From Streptomyces iakyrus (lineage in GTDB: Bacteria; Actinomycetota; Actinomycetes; Streptomycetales; Streptomycetaceae), in assembly GCF_000717055.1 (NCBI RefSeq), contig NZ_JNXI01000010.1, forward strand, positions 124,001 to 188,000: DNA of 64,000 nucleotides, read 5' to 3'. A program made the position numbers and the translations under genes. Below the pieces are notes generated by a model. That model ran no database searches and had not been told where the DNA came from. It was given only the letters and a program-made list of their open reading frames with translations. Positions 9,746-17,975 of the stretch are shown here, one piece after another (position 1 is the stretch's first letter; each line of letters opens with the position of its first letter).

Positions 9746-11512
9746 GTGCGCCGATGTGTCCGGGGGATCCTGGTCGTTCTGACCCTGTGCGGGTCGCTGG
9801 TGCCGGCCGTGTCGGCGCAGGCCGCCGAGCGGGGGCGGGCGGCGCCGGTGCCGCTGGAGCGACTGTTCGACAACGTGGCGGTCAGCGACGACAGCCGGCC
9901 CGGCGAAGCCGACTTCGACGGCTCCGGTGCCTCACTTTCGGCACGGGACCTCACGGCAGCGGGATGGACGCCGGGCCGCGCGCTCACCGTGCAGGGCGCC
10001 CGGCTGACCTGGCCGAAGCGCGGGCCCGGCGAACCGGACAACGTCCGCGCCGCCGGGCAGGACGTGCGGGTCACCGGGCGCGGGGACGCCCTGGCCTTCC
10101 TGGTGGCGGGCACCGTCGGCACGGAGGTGGGCGGCCGGGGCGCGGTCACCTACGCGAACGGCACCCGCTCCGGGTACCGGCTGACCGCGCCCGACTGGCG
10201 TACCGGGCCGCTCGCGACCAAGGCGGTGGCCCTGCCGCACATCAACACGCCCGGCGGCCAACTCGCCGAGCCGGCCCGCCTGTACGTCGTGACGGTGCCG
10301 CTGGTGCCGGGGCGCGCGGTGAGGTCGGTACGGCTGCCGATCGCGGCCGGTCTGCACGTCTTCGCGGTGTCGGTGCGGACCGCTCCGCAGGGCTGGACGG
10401 GCAGCTGGACCACGGCCACGGGAGGCTACGCCGCCGTGGGCCCCTGGACGGACCGGACGCTGCGGCTGGTCGTGCACACGTCCTCCGGAGGGCCCCGGGT
10501 GCGGGTGCGGTTCGACAACACCTTCGCGGCCGCTCCGGTGCGGATCGGGAGCGCGACGGTCGCGGTGCGGGCGTCGGGCGCGGCCGCCCGGGGCACCCCG
10601 GTGGCGCTGTCGTTCGGCGGTGCGGCGGGCGTGGCGATCCCGGCCGGGGGCCAGGCGTACAGCGATCCGCTCGGCTTCTCCGTGCCGGCGGACGCCGATC
10701 TGCTGGTGAGCTTCCACCTGCCCGGGACCGTGACGGCCGCGCCGGTGCACGGGCTCGCCCAGCAGCGCTCGTACGTCAGCGAGCCCGGCGACCACGCGGC
10801 GGACGCCGCCGCCGGGGCGTACACCTCGGTGATCACCCGCTGGCCGCTGCTCGCCGGGGTCGACGTGAGCGGCGGTCCCGGCTCCGTGGTGCTGCTCGGG
10901 GACTCGATCACCGACGGCGACAAGTCCACGGTGGACGCGAACCGGCGCTGGCCGAACGTCCTGGCCGGCCGGCTGCTGAAGCAGAGCACCGTCCCGCGCT
11001 ACGGCGTGCTGAACCTCGGGATCTCGGGCAACCGCGTGGTCACCGACCGGTACTCCGGCGACGGGGTGTCCACGGACACGGCCGGGGTGAGCGCCCTGCA
11101 CCGCTTCGACCGGGACGTCCTCGCCCAGCCGTCGGCGCGTACGGCCGTCGTCTTCGAGGGCGTCAACGATCTGCGGTGGGGCACGTCGGCGGAGGCGGTG
11201 ATCGCCGGACTGCGCGAGCTGGCGGCCCGCGGGCACGCCCGGGGGCTGCGGATGCTCGCTGCGACGGTCCTGCCCTGCGAGGGCGAGGCGCGGTGCACCG
11301 CCGCCGTCGACGCCGAGCGGGTCGCGGTGAACGCGTGGATCCGCGGCGGCGAGGCCTTCGACGGCGTGCTCGACTTCGACGCGGTGGTCCGCGATCCGCA
11401 GCGGCCGTCCCGGATGCTCCCCGCGTACGACAGCGGGGACCGTCTGCACCCGGGCGACGCGGGGCTGGCGGCCCTGGCGGACTCGGTCGACCTGCGGCTA
11501 CTGCGGCCCTAG
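9746..11512 (+). CDS. Secreted SGNH/GDSL hydrolase
   Basis: The 588-residue precursor has a signal peptide (RRCVRGILVVLTLCGS to AQAAE), a beta-rich N-terminal half and a C-terminal SGNH esterase domain. The catalytic blocks are LLGDSITDG (nucleophile Ser, near residue 386), GISGNR (oxyanion Gly), GVNDL (Asn) and DRLHPGDAG (Asp/His). Such enzymes deacylate sugars or lipids outside the cell; the substrate cannot be told. The GTG at 9746 is chosen because GGGAGGAG lies just upstream and the signal peptide begins there. Confidence 0.88.
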   Translation: MRRCVRGILVVLTLCGSLVPAVSAQAAERGRAAPVPLERLFDNVAVSDDSRPGEADFDGSGASLSARDLTAAGWTPGRALTVQGARLTWPKRGPGEPDNVRAAGQDVRVTGRGDALAFLVAGTVGTEVGGRGAVTYANGTRSGYRLTAPDWRTGPLATKAVALPHINTPGGQLAEPARLYVVTVPLVPGRAVRSVRLPIAAGLHVFAVSVRTAPQGWTGSWTTATGGYAAVGPWTDRTLRLVVHTSSGGPRVRVRFDNTFAAAPVRIGSATVAVRASGAAARGTPVALSFGGAAGVAIPAGGQAYSDPLGFSVPADADLLVSFHLPGTVTAAPVHGLAQQRSYVSEPGDHAADAAAGAYTSVITRWPLLAGVDVSGGPGSVVLLGDSITDGDKSTVDANRRWPNVLAGRLLKQSTVPRYGVLNLGISGNRVVTDRYSGDGVSTDTAGVSALHRFDRDVLAQPSARTAVVFEGVNDLRWGTSAEAVIAGLRELAARGHARGLRMLAATVLPCEGEARCTAAVDAERVAVNAWIRGGEAFDGVLDFDAVVRDPQRPSRMLPAYDSGDRLHPGDAGLAALADSVDLRLLRP

Positions 11513-11519
11513 AAGCGTC

Positions 11520-12299
11520 TTAAACGTCCAGGTCCACGACCACGGGGGCGTGGTCCGAGGCGCCCTTGCCCTTGCGCTCCTCGCGGTCCACGTACGCGTC
11601 GCTGACGGCCTTCGCGAAGGGCGCGTTGGCGTACACCAGGTCGATGCGCATGCCGCGGTTCTTCGGGAAGGAGAGCTGGCGGTAGTCCCAGTACGTGAAC
11701 GGCTGGTCGTACTTGAGGGGCCGCGGAACCACGTCGGACAGGCCCGCCTCGCGCAGGGAGGCCAGCGCGGCGCGCTCGGCGGGGGTGACGTGGGTCGAGC
11801 CCTCGAAGAAGGCGGGGTCGAAGACGTCGTCGTCCGTCGGCGCCACGTTGTAGTCGCCCATCACCGCGAAGGGGCGGCTGCCCGCCGCGTCACCGGCGAC
11901 GGCGGCCTTGAGGGCCTCGAACCACTGGAGCTTGTAGGCGTAGTGCGGGTGGTCGACCTCACGGCCGTTCGGCACGTAGACCGACCAGACGCGCAGCGGG
12001 CCGCAGGTCGCCGAGATGGCGCGGGGCTCCACCGAGCCGTCGAACCCGGGGTCGCCGGGCACGCCCTTGACGACGTCCTCGATGCCGACGCGGGAGAGCA
12101 CCGCCACGCCGTTCCACCGGCCGGTCGCGTGGACCGCCGACTCATAGCCCAGCTCGCGCAGTTGCTCCGAGGGGAACTGCTCCTCGGTGACCTTGGCCTC
12201 CTGGAGGCACAGCACGTCCGTGCCGCTGCTCTCCAGCCAGGCCAGGAGCCTCGGCAGGCGGGCGGTGATCGAGTTCACGTTCCAGGTCGCGATGCGCAT
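11520..12299 (-). CDS. xthA: Exodeoxyribonuclease III
   Basis: This 259-residue Mg-dependent AP endonuclease/3'-exonuclease acts in base-excision repair. It shows the family blocks MRIATWNVNS (residue 1), LQEAK (metal Glu), GDYNV (catalytic Asp/Asn) and SDHAPV (catalytic His). The start is the ATG at 12299, where the conserved block begins. It lies downstream of the metallo-hydrolase gene in the same direction (53 bp gap) and is convergent with the esterase gene. Confidence 0.93.
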   Translation of the reverse strand: MRIATWNVNSITARLPRLLAWLESSGTDVLCLQEAKVTEEQFPSEQLRELGYESAVHATGRWNGVAVLSRVGIEDVVKGVPGDPGFDGSVEPRAISATCGPLRVWSVYVPNGREVDHPHYAYKLQWFEALKAAVAGDAAGSRPFAVMGDYNVAPTDDDVFDPAFFEGSTHVTPAERAALASLREAGLSDVVPRPLKYDQPFTYWDYRQLSFPKNRGMRIDLVYANAPFAKAVSDAYVDREERKGKGASDHAPVVVDLDV

Positions 12300-12352
12300 G
12301 CCCCACAACCTACCCGGAGGGTCTGACAACGCGGTCCGGTCCCTTCGCGGCC

Positions 12353-12988
12353 TCAGACCTCGGCGGACTCCCCCGGCGTCAGCCGCAGGTGCTGCGCACC
12401 GCCGAGCTGCCCGATCTGCCGGTCGTAGATCGGGCGGGCCAGGTCGGTGAGGAGGGCGTCGTGGATGTCGTAGGCGCGCTGCGGCTTCACCTCGCGGACG
12501 TAGTCGATGACCTCGGAGATCTTGCTCCAGGGGGCCATGACGGGGAGCATCAGCGTCTCCACCGGGTGGTCGGGGACGGTGAGGGCGTCGCCGGGGTGGA
12601 AGACCGTGCCGCCGTCGACGAGGTAGCCGACGTTGGTGATGCGCGGGATGTCCGGGTGGATCACGGCGTGGAGTTCGCCGTGGACCTGGACGTCGAAGCC
12701 GGCAGCGGCGAAGGTGTCGCCGTGGCCGACGGTGTGGACGCGGCCGGGGAAGGCGGAGGAGATCTTCTCCGCGACCGACCGCAGGGTCCAGATCTCGGCC
12801 GCCGGGTTGCTCTCCATCGCGGCGCGCAGCCGGGACTCGTCGAAGTGGTCGGGGTGCTCGTGGGTGACGAGGATCGCGTCGGCGCCGAGCGCGGCGTCCT
12901 CCTCGGTGAAGGCGCCGGGGTCGAGGACGAGGGTCCGGCCGTCCTTCTCCAGACGGACGCAGGCGTGCGACTTCTTCGTGAGCTTCAT
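12353..12988 (-). CDS. Metallo-beta-lactamase-fold hydrolase (UlaG-like)
   Basis: This 211-residue cytoplasmic protein opens MKLTKKSHACVRLEKDG and carries THEHPDHFD, the HxHxDH-type dinuclear metal site near residue 48. Further metal ligands are in the FHPGDAL block. It resembles the UlaG/YtnP-like short MBL hydrolases often called L-ascorbate lactonase-like; the substrate is unknown. It sits between PcaDC and exonuclease III on the same strand, with small gaps, so the three may be cotranscribed. Confidence 0.85.
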   Translation of the reverse strand: MKLTKKSHACVRLEKDGRTLVLDPGAFTEEDAALGADAILVTHEHPDHFDESRLRAAMESNPAAEIWTLRSVAEKISSAFPGRVHTVGHGDTFAAAGFDVQVHGELHAVIHPDIPRITNVGYLVDGGTVFHPGDALTVPDHPVETLMLPVMAPWSKISEVIDYVREVKPQRAYDIHDALLTDLARPIYDRQIGQLGGAQHLRLTPGESAEV

Positions 12989-13022
12989 GAATCCATCCTG
13001 CCTCCGCGCTCGTCGCGCGGAC

Positions 13023-14333
13023 TCACTCCTGGGGCGTGGTCTCCTCGCGGATGACCTGCTGGGCCACCTTGAACGCGCTGTTCGCGGCCGGGACGCCGCA
13101 GTAGACGGCCGCCTGGAGCAGCACTTCCTTGATCTCCCCCGGGGTGAGGCCGTTGCGCAGGGCGGCTCTGGTGTGGAAGGCCAGCTCGTCCAGGTGGCCG
13201 CCGGCGATCAGGGCGGTGAGGGTGACGCAGCTGCGGGTGCGCCGGTCGAGGCCGGGGCGGTCCCAGATCTCGCCCCAGGCGTAGCGGGTGATGAACTCCT
13301 GGAAGTCCCCGGAGAACTCGTCGGCCTGGGCGAGCGCCCGGTCAACGTGCGCGTCGCCCAGCACCTCGCGGCGGACCTTGATCCCGGCGTCGTACGGGTC
13401 GGGCCGGCCCTGGGCCTGCGGCGGTACGGCGGCGAGCGGGGCGATCTCGGCGACGGGCCCCGTTTGCAGGGGCTGCGGCGGGGCGGGAGACAGGACCGGC
13501 TTGAGGGCGGCCGCGGGCAGGGCGGTCTGGCCGGTGGAGGTCTCGAAGACGGGCTGCCAGGCGGTGGAGAAGTGCCGCACCAGCAGGTCGGTGACCGCCC
13601 CGGGCTGCTCCACCGGGACCAGATGGGAGGCGCCGGGGACGACGGCGAGGCGGGCGTCCGGGATACCGGCGACCAGCGTGCGGGCCTCGGCCGGGCCGGT
13701 GACCTGGTCGTCCGATCCGACCAGGACCAGGGTCGGTACGCCGACCCGCCCGAGCTCGGGACGCACGTCGAAGGAGGCGAGCGCCTCGCAGGAGGCGATG
13801 TAGCAGCCGGGGTCGGTGGTGCGCACCATCTGCACGGCCCACTCGGTGATCGCGGGCTGCGCTGCGGCGAACCCGCCGGTGAACCATCGCTCGGGCGCGC
13901 TGCGGGCGATCGGGTCGAGGCCGTTGGTGCGGACGATCACGCCCCGCTGCCGGAACTCGTCGGCCGTGCCGAAGCGGGGCGAGGCGGCGATCAGCGCGAG
14001 CGAGGCGAGCCGCTCCGGGTGGCGCAGGGCCAGCTCGATGCCGACGGCGCCGCCGAGCGCGCAGCCCGCGTAGCCGAAGCGCTGCACGCCGAGCCCTTCG
14101 AGGGTGGCCAGCAGCCGCGTGGTGAGGTCACTCACGGATCCCGCCGGGTACGCGGGAGCGCCGCCGTGGCCGGGCAGGTCGAACCGGAAGACGCGCCACT
14201 GCTTGGTCAGCTCGGGGATCTGGCGGTCCCACATGTGCCATGTGGTACCCAGGGAGGGGCCCAAGATCAGGACGGGAGCCTCTTCTGGCCCGTCAAAGCG
14301 GTATTGCAGGGTGTTCGACGGTGTCTCACTCAC
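13023..14333 (-). CDS. pcaDC: PcaDC fusion: enol-lactonase-like domain plus 4-carboxymuconolactone decarboxylase
   Basis: This 436-residue fusion belongs to the protocatechuate branch of the beta-ketoadipate pathway. Residues 1-260 form an alpha/beta-hydrolase domain; after a Pro/Ala-rich linker (about 261-300), residues 305-436 form a carboxymuconolactone decarboxylase domain (AFHTRAALRNGLTPGEI, then AVYCGVPAAN). The nucleophile elbow reads GCALGG (residues 90-95), with Ala92 where the lactonase has Ser, so the hydrolase half may be inactive or altered. No other pca gene is nearby. The mobile element remnant ends just before its start codon. Confidence 0.85.
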   Translation of the reverse strand: MSETPSNTLQYRFDGPEEAPVLILGPSLGTTWHMWDRQIPELTKQWRVFRFDLPGHGGAPAYPAGSVSDLTTRLLATLEGLGVQRFGYAGCALGGAVGIELALRHPERLASLALIAASPRFGTADEFRQRGVIVRTNGLDPIARSAPERWFTGGFAAAQPAITEWAVQMVRTTDPGCYIASCEALASFDVRPELGRVGVPTLVLVGSDDQVTGPAEARTLVAGIPDARLAVVPGASHLVPVEQPGAVTDLLVRHFSTAWQPVFETSTGQTALPAAALKPVLSPAPPQPLQTGPVAEIAPLAAVPPQAQGRPDPYDAGIKVRREVLGDAHVDRALAQADEFSGDFQEFITRYAWGEIWDRPGLDRRTRSCVTLTALIAGGHLDELAFHTRAALRNGLTPGEIKEVLLQAAVYCGVPAANSAFKVAQQVIREETTPQE

Positions 14334-14363
14334 GCCTCAGACCCTCTCACGTCTCACGAAATC

Positions 14364-14814
14364 TCACAGAGCCCGGGGAACCCGCCGGCTCTTGATCCCC
14401 TCGGCGCGGCACATCCGGCACTGCCGGAACCCTCGAGGATCCAGATACGAGTTCTCCAGCGTGGCCGTGGGGACGGTGCGTCCTCCTGGCTCGCGCGCTC
14501 TCCCAGTCCCTGCGCCGCAGAGCTTCCTTCTTCGGCACGGCTTCCAGGTGGTCCGGGTTGCAGCAAAGCGTAAAGTGCCGTCCCCAAGCATCGGCATGAC
14601 GCACCTGGAAGCCCTCGGGAATATCACCGACCAGCAACCTGAACACCACACGGTGGACGAGCTGTGCCTCTCCCTCGTAGGAGACCTGGCCGTAGCCCGA
14701 CTGCCCCTCGTTGCAGCTACCGGTCCACAGCCAGCAGCCGGTCTCCGGGTCCACCTCGATCTTGGCTGCCATGCAGCTGGGCAGGTCGCTCGGTCGGTAG
14801 GCCGCCCGGCTCAC
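14364..14814 (-). pseudogene. Frameshifted phage-type HNH endonuclease
   Basis: The GTG at 14814 overlaps the integrase stop by 4 bp. From it the frame reads a typical mobile HNH nuclease: DPETGCWLWTG, YGQVSYEGE, LVHRVVF, and CCNPDHLEAV, with the HNH His/Asn/His in place. At about 14460, just after THRPHGHA, the homology moves to another frame (LENSYLDPRGFRQCRMC), which ends at the TGA at 14364. That C-terminal Cys pair is standard in this family, so one indel broke the gene. The unshifted frame would run on to 14347 as nonsense. Confidence 0.8.
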
Positions 14815-15986
14815 GCTTGCCCCTCCGTCGCAGCACCGTGCAGGCCATCCCACGTTGTGGCGGCTTCGCGAAGGTCTTCGACGTCCGGCTTCACGTACCA
14901 CTTCTTGGTAGTCTTCACATTCGTGTGTCCGGCCCACCGCGCAAGGATGTGATCCGGCACGCCGTTGTTGGCCAGAAACGTGAGGCACGACGAACGAGCG
15001 TCGTAGAGACGGACTCGGCGGAGACCGAGGATTTCCATGAGCCGATACGCGCGTCGACGGAGCTGCTTGATCGTGAAGGCTGCTCCGGTCTCGTGCACCA
15101 GGACGTAGCCGGACTCTGCGTATGCCTCACCCAGGGCCAGCTTCTCCTTGGCCTGGAGGGCCTTGAACGACTTGAGAGCAGCCAGCACCGGAGCCGGCAA
15201 CGGAAGGTCCCGTTCACCGGCCAGGGACTTGGTGTCCTTCTCCACCACGTACCGATTGCCCATCATCGTCCGTGTGTTGGCTATGGTGATCGTGGCGTTG
15301 TCCAGGTCGACGTCTTCCCACCGGAGTCCGCAGACTTCAGCCGGACGTAGACCCATGAGGGACAGCAGGAGCGGGGCGTAGAGCCGTTCTTCGCTGACGC
15401 CACGGACGAACGTCTGAACCTCCAGGACGTTCCAGGGCTTCACCTCCTGCTTGTTCTTCCTCTCTTCCTTGCGTGCTCTGCGCGGAATGGTCACGTGCTG
15501 GGCGACATTTATGGGCACCAGCCGACGCGTCACGGCTCGGTTCAGAGCGTCCTTCAGCCGAGCAAGGCTCATGTCCACGCTGGTCACTCCGAGCGGAGTG
15601 CCGGCCTTTCCACCGCGTACGCGCCCGTGCTTCAGAGCCCAGTGCATCCACCCTTCTACGTCCTCTTCGGTGAGTTCCTGAAGACGGATGTTGCCCAACT
15701 TCCCCCGCACCCGGTCCAGGGTGATGCGGTAGTTGTAAATTGTGGTTTCTTCCAAGTCGTCAGCCTTCATGGCCAGCCACTGGTCGAGCCACTCATTCAC
15801 GGTGAGCTTATTTGGCGGTGCGAGCGTCCCTTCCTGGTGACGGTTGGTGATGCGGGCATACTCGGCCTTCGCTTCCTTCAGCGTGCCGAATGTACGAGTT
15901 AGCTGCTTGCGCTTCCCGGTGGTGGGGTCGATGCCTATATCGACTACGAACCGGTACCGGATCTGCCCCTTCGTGTTCGGCGGCAA
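14811..15986 (-). CDS. int: Tyrosine site-specific recombinase (integrase)
   Basis: This protein of about 391 residues is an actinobacterial integrase with a SAM-like core-binding domain and a C-terminal catalytic domain. Catalytic residues seen are Arg in GLRPAEVCGL, the box II Arg in YDARSS, and GHTNVKTTKKWY with the His and the nucleophile Tyr. The start is uncertain: TTG at 15986 gives LPPNTKGQ, but the usual (S)DPIKK lead-in continues upstream to a CTG at 16007. A GTG at 16017 is one base out of frame, as if a base had been inserted. No Xis gene lies upstream. Confidence 0.88.
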   Translation of the reverse strand: MPPNTKGQIRYRFVVDIGIDPTTGKRKQLTRTFGTLKEAKAEYARITNRHQEGTLAPPNKLTVNEWLDQWLAMKADDLEETTIYNYRITLDRVRGKLGNIRLQELTEEDVEGWMHWALKHGRVRGGKAGTPLGVTSVDMSLARLKDALNRAVTRRLVPINVAQHVTIPRRARKEERKNKQEVKPWNVLEVQTFVRGVSEERLYAPLLLSLMGLRPAEVCGLRWEDVDLDNATITIANTRTMMGNRYVVEKDTKSLAGERDLPLPAPVLAALKSFKALQAKEKLALGEAYAESGYVLVHETGAAFTIKQLRRRAYRLMEILGLRRVRLYDARSSCLTFLANNGVPDHILARWAGHTNVKTTKKWYVKPDVEDLREAATTWDGLHGAATEGQA

Positions 15987-16122
15987 CTTCTTGATCGGGT
16001 CGGACAGGGTTACTCACTCTCCTTAAGGCCGTGAAAATTCCACATTGACGGAGGGCCGCAACGCTTCAGGGAAGGTACGCCGCAGCCTCAAGGCACCATC
16101 AGACGGTGCCGTTCTCTACGGG

Positions 16123-16846
16123 TTTGCGGCGCCATTTACTGCATCCGCCACTGCTCCACCGCCAAGCGCAGCCGCATGAGAATGCCCTCAAATGGTCATC
16201 ACAATCGCCTGTTTGGCCAACCGGCCATCGTGGTCTATGTTCCGCGCCCGCACAGGCAATCTCGTTAGTGGACGAAGTTCAGGAGACCAGCCAGTACGAC
16301 CGGAGACGGGGCGTCGCGCCGTCCGTCACTGGCACCGGGGAGCCCATCGCGGTGAGCCGGTCGAGGTTTGCCTGCCACGACGCGCTCGGGAGCAACAGCG
16401 GTCCCGGCGACGTGTTCGGGTTGCGGCTCCAGGGCGTGCCGCCATGTGGGCGAGGTTCCTCGACCCCGGCGGTAGCCGCCTTTGCTGCAAGTCCTCGCCG
16501 AACAGCCCGCCTACATACACGCAGAGAGGCAACGACTTGGAGACGGCACGTAGTTCTCTCACTGTGCGGTCCGCGCGTTCCTGGCGCCAGGCCGTTGGGA
16601 AGGGTGCAACGAGTAAGTCGGAGAGTGGCCTTCGGCAGGTGGGACTCCTTGGATCGGGGCCCTCGGCGAGAAGGCCGAGGAGCGTGAGCTGATGTACCGG
16701 CTGCCGTCATGGCCGACCTGTCTGTTGGTCGACCCGGAGACCTGATCCCCTTGCTGACCTGGTATTTTCCCGGACGTTGTAGGTTGACATGGTCTCGGAG
16801 CAGGTTCCAGTCCTTGGGGGCTATTTCTCGTCTGCCGAGGGCGAAT
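16123..16846. repeat. Diverged direct repeat, copy A
   Basis: This stretch is colinear with 17078-17667. Matching landmarks are CTCCACCGCCAAGC, CATCGTGGTCTATGTT, GGTCGAGGTT, GGCTGCCGTCA, ACCTGTCTGTTGGT and GGAGCAGGTTCCAGTCCTT. Copy A has about 130 bp more in its middle. The offset between the copies is about 950 bp at the left end and 820 bp at the right end. It appears to be a decayed tandem duplication of one gene; I could not identify the ancestor. Confidence 0.7.
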
Positions 16847-17077
16847 CCGCCGCCCTGGAGACGCCCCGCGCAGCGACTGCTGTGACTCGGGTTATCCGGC
16901 TCGGAGTATCGGAGCCGGTTGCGTGTTCCTTGCCAGGAAGCGCACTGGGCGACAGAGCGGGATCAACAACGCCAGATTCCACGCCGACTCGGCGGAAGCA
17001 TCGCTGTCTTTCAGCGAACGGGCGCTGCGGATTTCAGGACAGCAGGTGGTGGGAGCCGCTCATTACCTCCTGGTGTC

Positions 17078-17667
17078 TTTGCGGCACTACCTACTGCGTC
17101 CGCTACGGCTCCACCGCCAAGCACAGCCGCTGCGAACACCCTCAATGGTCTTCACGATCCCCGGTTTGGCTAACCGGCGATCGTGGTCTATGTTGTGCGC
17201 CCGCAAGTTCACGGACCCTTCCTAGCGGACGAAACGCAAGGGACCAGCCGGTACTACCAGAGGCCCGGGGTCCCACTGGCCGTCACGAGCGCCAGGGGCC
17301 GGTCGGGCCGGTCGAGGTTGCGGGTCCAGGGTGCGGCTCCGCGGTGTGTCGCGAAGAGCGCCTCGCAGCCCTCTCGCTCCTGCGCGGTCCACACGTTCAG
17401 GTGCCAAGTGCCAAGCGGAAGGGAGTTTAGAAACGGGCGGGTCGGAGAGCCGCATTCGACAGGTGGTACTCCTTGGGTCGGGGCCTCTGCGATGAGGCCG
17501 GGCAGCATGAGGTGTGCCGGCTGCCGTCACAGCCGACCTGTCTGTTGGTTTGCCCGGAAGCCCGAACCCCTTTGCTGACCTGGTGCTTTCCGGGACGTTG
17601 TACGTTGACATGGTCCCGGAGCAGGTTCCAGTCCTTCGGGGCTCTTTCTCGTCTGCCGTGGGCGAAT
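17078..17667. repeat. Diverged direct repeat, copy B
   Basis: This is the second copy of the sequence at 16123-16846, in the same orientation, differing by many substitutions and indels. It keeps slightly longer open stretches than copy A: where copy A has a stop codon in ADLV-VDMV, copy B has TAC. Copy B is followed about 100 bp later by the 18-bp inverted repeat at 17769-17828. Confidence 0.7.
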
Positions 17668-17768
17668 GCTGTCCGCTGTCATCGAACCCAGTCGGCGACG
17701 ATCCTTGCCATCCAACCGAGTCGTCCCAGGTCAGCCCTGTCTGAGCCACCTGTTCAGCACGACGGGCT

Positions 17769-17828
17769 TTGACAGCGAGCCCAGTCTGCGCAGGCCGGAG
17801 GCGTTGACCGGACTGGGCTCGCTGTCAA
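17769..17828. repeat. Perfect 18-bp inverted repeat with 24-nt loop
   Basis: TTGACAGCGAGCCCAGTC (17769-17786) is followed after 24 nt by its exact reverse complement (17811-17828). It lies about 150 bp beyond the stop of the XRE-TPR gene. It could be a strong bidirectional terminator, or the terminal repeats or folded recombination site of a mobile element. No T-run follows on either strand. Confidence 0.75.
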
Positions 17829-17975
17829 CGGACAACTCCGCCTCAGGCACCGGCATGCGGTGGCTGCGGTATCTCGGCCTCCCCTACATGGAGCAGTCTT
17901 CTGGCGTACGCACGCGGCGCCTGCTTGGCCCGGCGACCGTGGGACCACGGCAGCGAGGGAGCACGACCCGGAGCT

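Larger units (their letters stand above)
16018..17975. other. 1.96 kb decayed region without convincing genes
   Basis: Between the integrase and the XRE-TPR gene no frame shows a recognisable protein, a plausible ribosome-binding site with sustained coding bias, or an Xis-like HTH. The region instead contains two diverged copies of a 0.6-0.7 kb sequence and one long inverted repeat, annotated separately. Aligned segments of the copies keep similar short peptide stretches broken by stops and frame changes, for example ADLVLSGTLYVDMV at about 17,580-17,620. This suggests remains of a duplicated coding gene. Confidence 0.6.

Noticed and set aside
9754..11523. 589-codon frame on the same strand as the SGNH hydrolase
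   Set aside because: It is Arg/Gly/Ala-rich nonsense; the overlapping frame has the signal peptide and all SGNH blocks.
16192..17772. Several 60-210 codon frames in the gap between integrase and XRE-TPR gene
   Set aside because: None has a family motif or convincing start, the two repeat copies do not keep the same frames open, and most contain biased nonsense.
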